The notes: a model not told the origin generated them from the sequence alone. A DNA stretch of 64,000 nucleotides from Miltoncostaea marina (GCF_018141525.1 NZ_CP064655.1:1954501-2018500), one strand, 5' to 3'. Positions 50,904-60,231 are shown, counted from the stretch's first letter. Made by a program: numbers and translations.

Positions 50904-51680
50904 TCAGGCCAGCGCGGTGATCACCAGGTAGCCGCTCGTGCAGCGGAACGAGGAGGCGTCCTCGCTGGCCGCCTCCAGGGCCGCCACGGTCTCGGCGCGC
51001 AGCCGCGGCCAGTCGGCCAGCTCGCGCCGCGCGAGGCGCCACACCGAGTGGTGGGCCTCCTGGTCGGCCATCCACGCCTCGGCCGACGGGCGGGAGAACG
51101 CCACCGCGCGCTCGTGGATCGCCACCTCGCGGGCGCCCGCGTCCCGCAGCAGCGCCGTGACGGCCTCGCGGTCCGCCCAGGGCGGCGGTGGCCGGTCGCC
51201 CCCCTCCGGCGGCGGCCAGAGCGCGGTCGACACGATCCGCCCCGCCTCCCCGATCGCCCCGCCGGGCAGCCAGGCCGTGAGCGCGATGCGGCCGCCCGGC
51301 CGGGCCGCCCGCACCATCTCGGCCGCCGCGGCCGGCGGGTCGTCGCTGAAGATGACGGCGAACACGCTCACCACGAGGTCCGCGACGCCGTCGGCCACGG
51401 GCAGCGCCTCGGCCCGCCCGGCGACGAACGTGACCGGCAGCCCCTCGGCCGCCGCCCGCCCACCGGCGACCGCCAGCAGCCGCTCCGACGGGTCGACCGC
51501 CGTGACCACCGCGCCCCGGCGGGCGGCCGCGAGCGCCGCGTTGCCCGTGCCGGTGCCCACGTCGAGCACCCGCGCCCCCGCGGCCACTCCGGCGACCGCG
51601 AGCGCCTCGTCGGCGACGGGCGCGATCTCCTGCGCCGTGCGCGAGTAGTCGCCGTCGCCCCAGTCGACCGTCCGCCCCAT
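50904..51680 (-). CDS. Class I SAM-dependent methyltransferase
   Basis: This 258-residue UbiE-like methyltransferase has motif I VLDVGTGTGNAALAAARRGA, an acidic AVDPSERLL after beta-2, FVAGRAEALPVADGVADLVV (post II) and PGGRIALTAWLPGG (motif IV/post III). The C-terminal half has AWMADQEAHHSVWRLARREL for the substrate side. A small-molecule substrate is likely but not known. It is upstream of, and convergent to, no shared pathway gene. Confidence 0.88.
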   Translation of the reverse strand: MGRTVDWGDGDYSRTAQEIAPVADEALAVAGVAAGARVLDVGTGTGNAALAAARRGAVVTAVDPSERLLAVAGGRAAAEGLPVTFVAGRAEALPVADGVADLVVSVFAVIFSDDPPAAAAEMVRAARPGGRIALTAWLPGGAIGEAGRIVSTALWPPPEGGDRPPPPWADREAVTALLRDAGAREVAIHERAVAFSRPSAEAWMADQEAHHSVWRLARRELADWPRLRAETVAALEAASEDASSFRCTSGYLVITALA

Positions 51681-51693
51681 GCGGCCGAGTCTC

Positions 51694-52836
51694 TCATCCC
51701 CGCCCGCCGCCCGTCGCCCCGGGGGCGCCGCGCAGTGGCGCCGCCCAGAAGCGCTGGCCCTCGCCCCGTACCGCGAGCCCCTCGACCTCCAGCAGGGCGA
51801 TCGCCGCGGCGATCGCGCCGGGGTCCTCGCCGAGCGCCTCGGCGAGCGCGTCCGCCGCCATCGGCTCGCGCGCGAGGCGCTCGTGCACACGCCCCATGAG
51901 CCCCTCGAGGGCGGGCGGCCGCGGCGGCGCGACCTCGCGCCAGCCCGGGTGGCGCAACTCGGCCACGACGTCGTCCGCCGACTCGAGCAGGGCCGCGCCG
52001 GCGCGCAGCAGGCCGTTGCAGCCCTCGGAGGCCAGCGCGCCGGGCCACCCCGGCACGGCCAGCACGGGCCGGCCCAGCTCGAGGGCGAAGTCGGCGGTGA
52101 TCAGCGCGCCGGACCGCCGCCCCGCCTCCACGACCGCCACCGCGCCGCAGAGGCCGGCGACGATCCGGTTGCGGGCGGGGAAGCGCCACGGCGCGGGCGG
52201 CGTGCCCGGCCAGAACTCCGACACGAGGGCGCCGGTCTCGGCGATGCGCCGCGCGAGGCCCCGGTTGCGGCGCGGGTACGGCACGTCGACCCCGCAGCCG
52301 AGCACCGCCACGGTCGCCCCGCCGGCCTCGAGCGCGCCCTCGTGCGCGGCGGCGTCGATGCCGTGCGCGAGCCCGCTCACCACCACGGCGCCGCGGCGCG
52401 CCAGCTCGCCCCCCAGCTCGCGCGCGAAGGCCGCACCCTGGACGGTGGCCCGGCGGGCCCCGACGACGGCGACCGCCGGGCCCTCGGCGAGCCGCGCGAG
52501 CGCCTCCTCGGCGCGCCCGCGCAGGAACAGGCAGAACGGCGGATCGACGAGCTCGCGCAGAGCCGCCGGGTAGGCCGCGTGCGGCGGGCCGACGTGGGCG
52601 ATGCCCGCCGCCCGCAGCGCCGCCGCGTCGGCGGCCGGGTCGATGCGCGCCCGCGCCCGGTGCGCGACGTCGAGGTCCCCGCCCGCGGCGCGCAGCGCCC
52701 GGCCCAGGCCGGGCCGGTCGCACGACCAGAGCCGCTCCGGCCCGCCCGCCGCGCGCGCGGCGCGCTGCAGGTCGCGGCCGAGCGCCTGCGCCAGCCGGGC
52801 GAGGCCGACTGGCCAGGCGGGCGCCGGGCCGCTCAC
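51694..52836 (-). CDS. dprA: DNA-processing protein DprA
   Basis: This 380-residue protein guides incoming single-stranded DNA to RecA during transformation. An N-terminal helical region is followed by the Rossmann core: YPAALRELVDPPFCLFLRGR, VAVVGARRAT, VVVSGLAHGIDAAAHEGAL (the conserved SGxAxGID motif), YPRRNRGLARRIAETGALVSE and GLCGAVAVVEAGRRSGALIT. A winged C-terminal domain (LEGLMGRVHERLAREPMAADAL) completes it. The GTG start overlaps the comM stop. Confidence 0.95.
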   Translation of the reverse strand: MSGPAPAWPVGLARLAQALGRDLQRAARAAGGPERLWSCDRPGLGRALRAAGGDLDVAHRARARIDPAADAAALRAAGIAHVGPPHAAYPAALRELVDPPFCLFLRGRAEEALARLAEGPAVAVVGARRATVQGAAFARELGGELARRGAVVVSGLAHGIDAAAHEGALEAGGATVAVLGCGVDVPYPRRNRGLARRIAETGALVSEFWPGTPPAPWRFPARNRIVAGLCGAVAVVEAGRRSGALITADFALELGRPVLAVPGWPGALASEGCNGLLRAGAALLESADDVVAELRHPGWREVAPPRPPALEGLMGRVHERLAREPMAADALAEALGEDPGAIAAAIALLEVEGLAVRGEGQRFWAAPLRGAPGATGGGRG

Positions 52837-54371
52837 GCGGCCTGCGCGGCGGCGGACGCGCGGTACCCGACGGCCTCGGCGAGGTGGTGGGCATCGACCG
52901 CGTCGGCCCCGTCGAGGTCGGCGATCGTGCGGGCGACACGCAGGATGCGGTCGTGCGCCCGCGCCGACAGGCCGAGCCGGTCCACCGCGCGGCCCAGCAG
53001 CTCCCGTGCCGGCGGGCGGAGGGCCGCCGCCGCGCGTGCGGCGGCGGGGCCGAGCTCGGCGTTGGGGCGGTCCTGGCCGCGCGCGGCCGCGCGCCGGCGG
53101 GCGGCCACGACCCGCGCGCGCACGGCGGACGTGGCCTCGCCCGCCGCCTCCGCGGGCGCGCCGCCGAGCAGCTCCTCGCGCTCGAGGCGCGGCACCTCGA
53201 CGTGCAGGTCGATCCGGTCGGCGACCGGCCCGGAGATGCGCGCCCGGTACGACTCGGCGCGTCCCGGCGGGCACACGCACCGCCGCACCGGGTCGCCGTC
53301 GAACCCGCAGGGGCACGGGTTGCCGGCGCAGACGAGCAGCGGGCGGGCGGGGAAGCGGGCGCTGCCCATCGCGCGGGAGACGTCGATGCGCCCCTCCTCG
53401 AGCGGCTGGCGCAGCGCGTCGAGCACCGACGGCGCGAAGGCGCAGACCTCGTCGAGGAACAGGACGCCGTGGTGCGCCAGGCTGACCTCCCCCGGCCGCG
53501 GGACCCGCCCCCCGCCGACGAGCCCCGCGGCCGAGATCGTGTGGTGCGGCGCCCGGAACGGGCGTCGCACCACGAGCGGACACCCCGGGTCGAGCAGGCC
53601 GGCGACCGAGTGGATGCGGGTGACCGCGATCGCCTCCTCCAGGAGCAGGGGCGGCATGACGCCGGGCAGGCGGCGCGCGAGCATGGTCTTGCCCGCCCCG
53701 GGCGGGCCGATCATGAGCATCGAGTGGCCGCCGGCGGCGGCGATCTCGAGCGCCCGGCGCGCCGCGCCCTGGCCGCGCACCTCGGCGAGGTCGGGCCCCG
53801 GCGCCGCCTGCGCGCCCGCCAGCAGGGCGCCCGCGTCGAGGCGCACCAGCGACGGCCCGGCCCGGCCCTCGAGCTGATCGACCGCCGCCCGCAGGGTCGC
53901 CGGCCCGAGGACCTCGACGCCCGGCACGAGCGCCGCCTCCGCCGCGTTGGCCCGCGGCACGAGCAGCCGCCGCCACCCGGCGCGCGCGGCGTGCTCCGCC
54001 ATCGCGAGCACGCCGGGCACCGGCCGCAGCGCGCCGTCGAGGGCGAGCTCGCCGACCGCCCCGACGCCCGCGAGCGCGTCCGGGGCGAGCTGGCCCGACG
54101 CCGCCAGGATGGCGAGGGCGAGCGGCAGGTCGTACTGCGGCCCGGCCTTGCGCAGGTCCGCCGGGGCGAGGTTGGCGACGATCCTCCGGGACGGCACCGC
54201 GAACGCCTGGTTGACGATGCCCGACCGGACCCGCTCGCGCGCCTCCTGCACGGCCACGTCGGCCAGCCCCACGACGGAGAAGGCCGGCAGGCCGGCGCGC
54301 AGGTCGACCTCCACCTGGACGGTGGAGGTCTCGAGGCCGAGGACGGCCGGGCTGACGAGGTGGGCGACCAT
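52833..54371 (-). CDS. comM: YifB/ComM family Mg-chelatase-like AAA ATPase
   Basis: This 512-residue protein is a hexameric helicase-like ATPase that extends branches during transformation. An N-terminal Lon-like domain (GLPAFSVVGLADVAVQEARERV, ANLAPADLRKAGPQYDLPLA) precedes Walker A GPPGAGKTMLARRLPGVM. GVLFLDEVCAF is Walker B, and the zinc Cys are in CAGNPCPCGFDGDPVRRCVCPP. SGPVADRIDLHVEVP follows. Its coupling to dprA is the common arrangement in actinobacteria. Confidence 0.95.
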   Translation of the reverse strand: MVAHLVSPAVLGLETSTVQVEVDLRAGLPAFSVVGLADVAVQEARERVRSGIVNQAFAVPSRRIVANLAPADLRKAGPQYDLPLALAILAASGQLAPDALAGVGAVGELALDGALRPVPGVLAMAEHAARAGWRRLLVPRANAAEAALVPGVEVLGPATLRAAVDQLEGRAGPSLVRLDAGALLAGAQAAPGPDLAEVRGQGAARRALEIAAAGGHSMLMIGPPGAGKTMLARRLPGVMPPLLLEEAIAVTRIHSVAGLLDPGCPLVVRRPFRAPHHTISAAGLVGGGRVPRPGEVSLAHHGVLFLDEVCAFAPSVLDALRQPLEEGRIDVSRAMGSARFPARPLLVCAGNPCPCGFDGDPVRRCVCPPGRAESYRARISGPVADRIDLHVEVPRLEREELLGGAPAEAAGEATSAVRARVVAARRRAAARGQDRPNAELGPAAARAAAALRPPARELLGRAVDRLGLSARAHDRILRVARTIADLDGADAVDAHHLAEAVGYRASAAAQAA

Positions 54372-54503
54372 GCCCGGGCAGCCTGGCGGCCGCGGGCGCG
54401 CGGGTGAGGGCGCGACCGTGCCGGAACCCGCACGGGATCGTCACAGCGCGCGGCACGCCCCACCCCGTAACCTCTCCCCCACACCGTCCGGGAGGAGCGC
54501 CTC

Positions 54504-54827
54504 GTGAGGTTCGACCACGTCGCCCAGCAGGTCCCCGACATCGCCGAGGCCGTGGAGTGGCAGCGCGCCACCGTGCCGGGCACCACGGTGCTCTACCAGG
54601 ACGCGACGTGGGCGCTCGTGGACTCGGCGGGCGTGCGGATCGCGTTCGTGCTGCCCGAGCAGCACCCCAACCACCTCGCCTTCCGGGTCGACGACGCGGA
54701 GCTGGAGCGGCTCGCCGCCGAGCACGGGGCGGAGATCGCGACCCACCGCGACGCGACGCGCAGCATCTACCTGCGCGGGCCGGGGACCGTCGCCACGGAG
54801 ATCATCAGCTACCCGCCCGGCCGGTGA
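54504..54827 (+). CDS. VOC (glyoxalase/dioxygenase-fold) protein
   Basis: This 107-residue protein has a single vicinal-oxygen-chelate half: VRFDHVAQQVPDIAEAVEWQ, VRIAFVLPEQHPNHLAFRVDDAEL and the final strand GTVATEIISYP. The His of FDHVAQQV and the Glu of ATEIIS occupy metal-ligand positions. Substrate unknown. GGAGGAG lies several bases before the GTG start, and TAACCT at 54467 may be its -10 box. It overlaps the subtilase gene by four bases. Confidence 0.85.
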   Translation: MRFDHVAQQVPDIAEAVEWQRATVPGTTVLYQDATWALVDSAGVRIAFVLPEQHPNHLAFRVDDAELERLAAEHGAEIATHRDATRSIYLRGPGTVATEIISYPPGR

Positions 54828-56200
54828 CCCGGCGGGCGGTCCTCGCGCTGCTGGCGGCGGGCCTCGCGGCGCCGGCGACGGCCTCCGCCCAGGACGACGA
54901 CGCCCGGCTCGTCGTGGGGCTGCACGACGGCGCCGGGCCCGCCGCCCGGGCGGCGCTGGAGGCGCGGGCGGGGGTGGACCTGGGCCGCGTCGTGACCGCG
55001 CGCGGGGCGCGCGTGGCGACCGTCCGCGATGGCCGCGCCGAGGAGGCGCTCGCCCGCCTGCGCGGCGACCCGGCGGTGCGCTGGGCCGAGCCCGACCGGC
55101 CGGTGCGGGCGGCGGTCGTGCCGGCCGACCCCCTCTTCGGCTCGCAGTGGGGCCTGCGCAACACCGGCCAGGCGGTGGGCGGGTCGCCCGGCGCGCCGGG
55201 GGCGGACATCGGGGCGGCCGCAGCCTGGGACCGCACGACCGGGGACGCCCGCGTGCGGATCGCCGTCATCGACGGCGGCGTGGAGGCCGGCCACCCGGAC
55301 CTGGCCGCGGCGATGCCGGGGGTGAACCCGGGCGAGATGGGCGGCGGGCGCGAGGCGAACGGGCGCGACGACGACGGCAACGGGCGGGTCGACGACTGGC
55401 GCGGGTGGGACTTCGTCGCCGGCGACGCCGACCCCCGCGACGAGGACACCGTGAGCCACGGCACCGCGGTCGCCGGCGTGATCGCCGCGCGGGGCGGCGA
55501 CGGCGTGGGGGTGGCGGGCGTCGCCTGGGCCGCCACGCTGATCCCCGTGCGGGCCATGGAGCACGACGGCACCGGCACGTCATCGGCGGTGGCGGCGGCC
55601 GTCACCTACGCCGCGGAGCGCGGCGCGCGGATCATCAACCTGAGCCTCGGCGGCGCGCCGTCGAACGCGATCCGCGAGGCCATCGCGAGCGCCCCGGACG
55701 CCCTCGTGATCGCCGCGGCGGGCAACGGGCGGCCGGGCCTCGGCGGCAACGTGGGCTTCGACGTGGACGCCTCGCCGGTGCACCCGTGCGCCCTGCCGCT
55801 GGAGAACGTGGTGTGCGTGACCGCCACGGGGCCCGACGACCGGCTGGCGCCCTTCGCGAACCACGGGGACGTCGCCGTCGACCTCGCCGCGCCCGGCGTG
55901 GAGATCACGGCGCCCCGCCGGGGCGGGGGATGGACGCCGATGACCGGCACCTCCTTCGCGGCCCCCCACGCGGCCGGCGTGGCGGCCCTCGTGCTGGCGG
56001 CGAACCCGGGGGCCTCCACGCGCCAGCTCCGGCGCGCCCTGCTGGACGGCGCCCAGCCGGTCGCCGCGCTCGCGGGGCGGGTGGCGACGGGCGGGCGCCT
56101 GAGCGCCCCCGGCGCGCTCGCGGCCGTGCCACCGGCGGGCCGGGCCCCGGCGGCGCCACCGGCGAGGCGACCGAGGTGGCGGGCGGCTCCGCCCTGCTGA
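54824..56200 (+). CDS. Secreted subtilisin-like (S8) serine protease, frame broken near the end
   Basis: This 458-residue protein in the current frame has a signal peptide (RRAVLALLAAGLAAPATASAQ), an inhibitor-like prodomain to about residue 100, and the complete catalytic triad: D150 (IAVIDGG), H212 (SHGTAVAGV) and S377 (TGTSFAAPHAAGV). GDGVGVAGVAW and INLSLGG are also typical. After residue about 430 the frame runs into Pro/Arg sequence and a stop at 56200. The C-terminal domain continues in another frame to 56805. The protease core should be active if made. Confidence 0.85.
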   Translation: MTRRAVLALLAAGLAAPATASAQDDDARLVVGLHDGAGPAARAALEARAGVDLGRVVTARGARVATVRDGRAEEALARLRGDPAVRWAEPDRPVRAAVVPADPLFGSQWGLRNTGQAVGGSPGAPGADIGAAAAWDRTTGDARVRIAVIDGGVEAGHPDLAAAMPGVNPGEMGGGREANGRDDDGNGRVDDWRGWDFVAGDADPRDEDTVSHGTAVAGVIAARGGDGVGVAGVAWAATLIPVRAMEHDGTGTSSAVAAAVTYAAERGARIINLSLGGAPSNAIREAIASAPDALVIAAAGNGRPGLGGNVGFDVDASPVHPCALPLENVVCVTATGPDDRLAPFANHGDVAVDLAAPGVEITAPRRGGGWTPMTGTSFAAPHAAGVAALVLAANPGASTRQLRRALLDGAQPVAALAGRVATGGRLSAPGALAAVPPAGRAPAAPPARRPRWRAAPPC

Positions 56201-56805
56201 CCGGCGCGCTGCCCGCGTCGGCGGTGCCGCTGGCCTACCGCTGGGAGCACGGGCCGACGCCGGCGCTCGAATCCTCCACGCCGACCCGCGCCGCGCCGCC
56301 CGGCCCCGCCCGCGGCGTGTCCGAGCGGATCGACCGGCTGCCGGCCGGCGCGGTCGTGCACCAGCGGCTGGTGGTGAGCTCCGTCGGGGGCGTCACCCGC
56401 GGCGCCGACCGCCCGTTCGCGACGCCCGGGGGGCCGCCCCCGGCGGCCGCCGCCGGCCCCGTCCACGCGGCGCGGCCGGCGCCGCGTCCCGCCGCCGTGC
56501 GCCGGCCGGCCGCCCGGCTGCTGCGCGGCGGCGGCGCGTGGGTCCTGCGCCTGGGCCTGCCCTCGCGGACGACGGTCCGCGTCGTGGTCGCGCGACGCGT
56601 GACGCGGGCCGGACGCGGGCCGGCCCGCCTGCGCCTCGTGCGCCGCATCGGGCCGCGCACCGTCGGCGCCGGCGTGCGGCGCGTGCGGCTCGGCCGCCTC
56701 GCGCCGGGGCGCTACCGGGTGCTCGTGCGGATGAGGGGTCCGGCCGGCCGGGGTACGCTCACCCGCGCCCTCCTGGTGCCACCCACGCGACGAGGTGCCC
56801 GATGA
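56140..56805 (+). pseudogene. Detached C-terminal domain of the subtilase (frameshifted)
   Basis: This frame has no start of its own but continues the protein with TEVAGGSALLTGALPASAVP, YRWEHGPTPALESS and LPAGAVVHQRLVVSSVGGV, resembling a fibronectin-type or Ig-like domain. A basic segment with LPSRTTVRVVVARRVTRAGR and APGRYRVLVRMRG follows. The frame change corresponds to loss of one base somewhere in 56130-56190, a GC-rich run. It may be a true mutation or a sequencing error. It overlaps the next gene's start by four bases. Confidence 0.6.
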
Positions 56806-57860
56806 GCACGTACGACAGGATCGCCGGCCTGCCGGTGCGGATCGACGACTACGCCCTCGAGGTGCGGGCGCTGGAGCTCGGCCCGCAGATGCGCCGCCTC
56901 ACCACCGTCATCCGCCTGCGCGGCGACGGCGAGGAGGGCGTCGGCGAGGACGTCTGCTACGACCCGGTCGAGCACGAGACCCAGGCCGCGGCGGGACCGG
57001 TGCTGCCGCTGGCGGGCTCGTGCACGCTCGACGAGCTGTCGGGGCTGCTCGACGGCATCGACCTGTTCCACGCCGACCCGCCGAGCCTCGACGCCTCGCG
57101 CGACTACCGGCGCTGGGCGTACGAGAGCGCGGCCCTCGATCTCGCGCTGCGCCAGGCCGGCAGGAACCTGGCCGAGGTGCTCGGCCTGACGCCGCGGCCG
57201 GTGCGCTTCGTGGTGTCGACGCGGCTCGGCGACCCGCCGACCGCCGAGCGGGTGCGCCGCCTGCTGGCGCGCCGGCCGGGCCTGCGCTTCAAGCTCGACC
57301 CCGACGACGACTGGTCACCGGAGCTCGTCGAGGAGCTGGCGTCGCTCGGCGTCGTGGACGTGGTCGACATGAAGGGCCAGTACGGCGACGAGCTGCCCTT
57401 CGCGGTCGCCACCGACCCGGCGACGTACCGCCGGGTGGCCGAGGCCTTCCCCGACGCGCTGATCGAGGACCCCCGCCTGACGCCGCCGCTGCGCGAGGCG
57501 CTGCGCGGCCACGAGGACCGCGTGACCTGGGACGCGCCGATCCACTCGGTGGAGGACATCCTCGCCCGCGACTGGCCGCCGCGGACGGTGAACATGAAGC
57601 CATCGCGCTTCGGGCCGCTGCGGCGGCTGTTCGACGCCTACGACCACCTGCGGATCAACGGCATCGCCGCCTACTCGGGCGGGCAGACCGAGCTCGGGCC
57701 GGGGCGCGGCCAGGTGCAGTACCTCGCCTCGCTGTTCCACCCCGACGCCCCGAACGACATCGCGCCGGGCGGCTACAACGACCCGAGCGAGCCCGAGGGG
57801 CTGCCCGGCAGCCCGCTGCCGGTGGCGGCCGCGCCGGTCGGCTTCCGCTGGGGGGAGTGA
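56802..57860 (+). CDS. Enolase-superfamily protein
   Basis: This 352-residue protein has an N-terminal capping domain (VRALELGPQMRRLTTVIRLRGDGEEGVGED) and a barrel with FKLDPDDDWSPELV, VVDMKGQYGD, ALIEDPRLTPPLREAL, VTWDAPIHSVEDI and TVNMKPSRFGPLRRL. These carry acidic and Lys residues at the ends of strands, like muconate-cycloisomerase or o-succinylbenzoate-synthase relatives. Classical motifs are partly changed (KxK is not clear), so the reaction is open. The ATG overlaps the broken end of the subtilase gene. Confidence 0.7.
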   Translation: MSTYDRIAGLPVRIDDYALEVRALELGPQMRRLTTVIRLRGDGEEGVGEDVCYDPVEHETQAAAGPVLPLAGSCTLDELSGLLDGIDLFHADPPSLDASRDYRRWAYESAALDLALRQAGRNLAEVLGLTPRPVRFVVSTRLGDPPTAERVRRLLARRPGLRFKLDPDDDWSPELVEELASLGVVDVVDMKGQYGDELPFAVATDPATYRRVAEAFPDALIEDPRLTPPLREALRGHEDRVTWDAPIHSVEDILARDWPPRTVNMKPSRFGPLRRLFDAYDHLRINGIAAYSGGQTELGPGRGQVQYLASLFHPDAPNDIAPGGYNDPSEPEGLPGSPLPVAAAPVGFRWGE

Positions 57861-57940
57861 CGGCGGCCGGAACGATCCCGGCACGCCCCCGGCACGCCTG
57901 AGCCCTCCGCCGTCACGCCCGGGCCGGCGAGGATGGCGGC

Positions 57941-58300
57941 ATGGAGACGCGTGCGGAACGGGGGGTGCGGGGCGAGCGGGCGGCGGCGCGCCACCTGCGC
58001 CGCCGCGGCTGGACGATCCTCGCGACCCGCTGGCGGGGCGGCGGCGGCGAGCTCGACCTGGTCGCCGCGCGCGGGCGGGTGGTGGCCGTGTGCGAGGTCA
58101 AGACGCGCGCCGACGACGGCGCGCTCGCCGAGCCCCTCACCGCGGCGCAGCGAGGGCGCATGGCCCGCGCGGCGCGCGCGTTCCTGGCGCGCCGGCCGGA
58201 GCTCGCCGGCCACGAGGTGCGCCTGGACCTGATCGCGGTGCGTGCCGGCCGCCTGCGGGCGCGGGTGCGCCACCGCCCCGGCGCGGCGGGGCCGCCGTGA
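57941..58300 (+). CDS. YraN family (UPF0102) endonuclease-fold protein
   Basis: This 119-residue protein has the YraN core: RGERAAARHLRRRGWTILATRW, then GGGGELDLVAARGRVVAVCEVKTR, the restriction-endonuclease-like E...D...ExK pattern. It often sits next to rnhB, as here, where it is convergent. A role in Holliday-junction or other DNA processing is suggested for the family but not settled. Its stop codon lies in a duplicated segment. Confidence 0.92.
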   Translation: METRAERGVRGERAAARHLRRRGWTILATRWRGGGGELDLVAARGRVVAVCEVKTRADDGALAEPLTAAQRGRMARAARAFLARRPELAGHEVRLDLIAVRAGRLRARVRHRPGAAGPP

Positions 58301-58421
58301 GCGCCACCCGGCCGAGGCCCCGGCGAGGGGCGGGCCGTCCTCCCCCGGTCCCGCGCGGCGGGACCGCCGTGAGCGCTAGCCCGCCGACGCCCCGGCGAGG
58401 GGCGGGGCGTCCTCCCCCGGC
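58292..58421. repeat. Direct duplication with 72-bp period covering the ends of yraN and rnhB
   Basis: Two copies of about 58 bases start at 58292 and 58364 with roughly six mismatches; both contain GCCGTGAGCGC and CCCCGGCGAGGGGCGGG. The first copy includes the yraN stop codon. The rnhB stop codon (complement of CTA at 58376) lies in the second copy; the matching bases in the first copy are CCA, not a stop. Confidence 0.8.
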
Positions 58422-59095
58422 CCGGGGAACGCGAGCGGCGCGCCCGGGTAGGCCGCCGAGCGGAACGAGCGCCGGTGGAGCGGCGACAGGCCCTCGGCGC
58501 GCAGGGCGGCGTGGTGCTCGGAGGTCGCGTAGCCGACGTGGTCGCCGAACCCGAACGCCGGGTACGCCGCGTGGGCGGGGCCCGTCATGAGGCGGTCGCG
58601 CGCGGTCTTGGCGATCACGGAGGCGGCGGCGATCGCGGCGCTGCGGCCGTCGCCGCCGACGACGGCCCGGTGGGGCGGCGCGGCCGGGCCCAGCCGGAAG
58701 CCGTCGACCAGGCAGATCGTCGGGCAGGGGCGCAGCGCCGACAGGGCGCGCGCGAGCAGGCGCAGGTTGGTGCGGTGGAGGCCGTCGCGGTCGATGGTCG
58801 CGGCGCTGGCCGACAGCACCACCACCTGCTGGGCGTGGCGCATCACCGCCGCCGCCACCCGCTCGCGGACCGGGTGCGGCAGGCGCTTCGAGTCGTCGAG
58901 GTCGCCCAGGGCGCGACGGCCCGAGGGGGTCAGCGCCTCCAGGTCGAGGCAGACCGCGGCCACGACCAGCGGCCCGGCGAGGCAGCCGCGGCCGGCCTCG
59001 TCGGCCCCGGCGACGCGGCGCTCGCCGAACCCGCGGTCGTGCGCGAAGAGGCGGGCGGAGGGGCGGTGCTGCCCCGGTCTGCGGCGGGCGCCCAC
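58376..59095 (-). CDS. rnhB: Ribonuclease HII
   Basis: This 239-residue enzyme removes ribonucleotides and RNA from RNA-DNA hybrids. Catalytic acidic residues are in AGADEAGRGCLAGPLVVAA (Asp-Glu), DLDDSKRLPH, CLVDGFRLG (Asp) and ASVIAKTARDRLM (Asp). AFGFGDHVGYATSEHHAAL is the conserved C-terminal segment. The last 20 residues derive from the duplicated GC-rich segment. The GTG start gives a basic, unconserved N-terminus of about 25 residues. Confidence 0.94.
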   Translation of the reverse strand: MGARRRPGQHRPSARLFAHDRGFGERRVAGADEAGRGCLAGPLVVAAVCLDLEALTPSGRRALGDLDDSKRLPHPVRERVAAAVMRHAQQVVVLSASAATIDRDGLHRTNLRLLARALSALRPCPTICLVDGFRLGPAAPPHRAVVGGDGRSAAIAAASVIAKTARDRLMTGPAHAAYPAFGFGDHVGYATSEHHAALRAEGLSPLHRRSFRSAAYPGAPLAFPGPGEDAPPLAGASAG

Positions 59096-59111
59096 GCCGC
59101 GGGGACGGCCG

Positions 59112-59459
59112 CTAGGAGCGCTGCTTCTCGCGGATGCGGGCCTTCTTGCCGACCTTGCCGCGCAGGTAGTAGAGCTTCGCGCGGGTGACGTCGCCCTCCA
59201 TCGTGCGCTCGATGCGCTCGATCTTCGGCGAGTGGACGGGGAAGGTGCGCTCCACGCCGACGCCGAAGCTCTGCTTGCGGACGGTGAACGTCTCGCGGTT
59301 GGTCGAGCCCTGGCGCTTGATGACCGTGCCCTCGAACACCTGGACGCGCTGGCGCGTCCCCTCGATGACGCGGAAGTGCACGCGCACGGTGTCGCCGGGC
59401 TTGAACTCCGGGATGTCGTCCCGCAGCTGCTCGCGCTCCAGGCTCTCGATGACGCTCAC
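59112..59459 (-). CDS. rplS: Large ribosomal subunit protein bL19
   Basis: This 115-residue protein has [51 protein letters not shown] and [15 protein letters not shown], the standard bL19 sequence blocks. It lies at the 30S-50S interface. It is preceded by trmD in the usual order rpsP-khpA-rimM-trmD-rplS, with a 94-base gap to trmD. The start is a GTG. Confidence 0.98.
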   Translation of the reverse strand: MSVIESLEREQLRDDIPEFKPGDTVRVHFRVIEGTRQRVQVFEGTVIKRQGSTNRETFTVRKQSFGVGVERTFPVHSPKIERIERTMEGDVTRAKLYYLRGKVGKKARIREKQRS

Positions 59460-59553
59460 GTCCAGCTCCTCGCTCGGCGATCCGGGTCGGGGCCCGGCAA
59501 AACGACGGGGAGCATATCAGGGCCGCCGCCACGGATGGGCGCCGGGGCCGCGC

Positions 59554-60231
59554 TCAGCGCTCGCGTGGCGGCAGCACCCGCTCGGCGCGCCAGCGGGCGA
59601 TCGCGCCGTGGTCGCCCGAGAGCAGCACGGGCGGCACCTCGTGGCCGCGGAACGCCGCCGGGCGGGTGTAGTGCGGGTGCTCCACCCCCCCGCCGAGCTC
59701 CTCGGAGAACGACTCGGCGCGCAGGCTCTCCGCGTTGCCGAGCGCGCCCTCCAGCCGGCGCCCCACCGCGTCGATGATCGCCATGGCGGCCACCTCGCCG
59801 CCGGCGAGCACGAACGGCCCCAGGCGGATCTCGTCGCCGGCGAGCACCTCGTGCACGCGCTCGTCGAACCCCTCGTAGCGGCCGCACAGCAGCACCAGCT
59901 CGGGCAGCGCGGCGAGCTCGCGGGCCACGGCGTCGGTGAAGGGGCGCCCGCGCGGGGTGAGCACCACCACCCGGCGGCGGTCGCGCACCCGCTCGGCGGG
60001 CTCGCCGTAGACGGCCTCGAGGGCGGCGGCCACGACGTCGACGCGCAGGACCATCCCCGGCCCGCCGCCGTAGGGGGCGTCGTCGACCTGGCCGTGGGAG
60101 AGCGGGGTGGTGTCGCGCGGCGAGAAGCAGCGCAGCTCCAGGCCCGCCGACAGGGCCGCGTTGGCGAGGTGGCGCGGCCGGCGCATCCAGTCGAACCACT
60201 CCGGGAAGAGCGTGAAGACGTCGGTCCGCAT
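59554..60231 (-). CDS. trmD: tRNA (guanine-37-N1)-methyltransferase
   Basis: This 225-residue trefoil-knot methyltransferase prevents frameshifting by methylating G37. Visible are DVFTLFPEWFDW, DDAPYGGGPGMVLR, LVLLCGRYEGFDERV (knot) and GPFVLAGGEVAAMAIIDAVGR, then HPHYTRPAAFRG. The usual DYVLTGGE is GPFVLAGGE here, a mild change. Its ATG overlaps the rimM stop region by one base. Confidence 0.97.
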   Translation of the reverse strand: MRTDVFTLFPEWFDWMRRPRHLANAALSAGLELRCFSPRDTTPLSHGQVDDAPYGGGPGMVLRVDVVAAALEAVYGEPAERVRDRRRVVVLTPRGRPFTDAVARELAALPELVLLCGRYEGFDERVHEVLAGDEIRLGPFVLAGGEVAAMAIIDAVGRRLEGALGNAESLRAESFSEELGGGVEHPHYTRPAAFRGHEVPPVLLSGDHGAIARWRAERVLPPRER

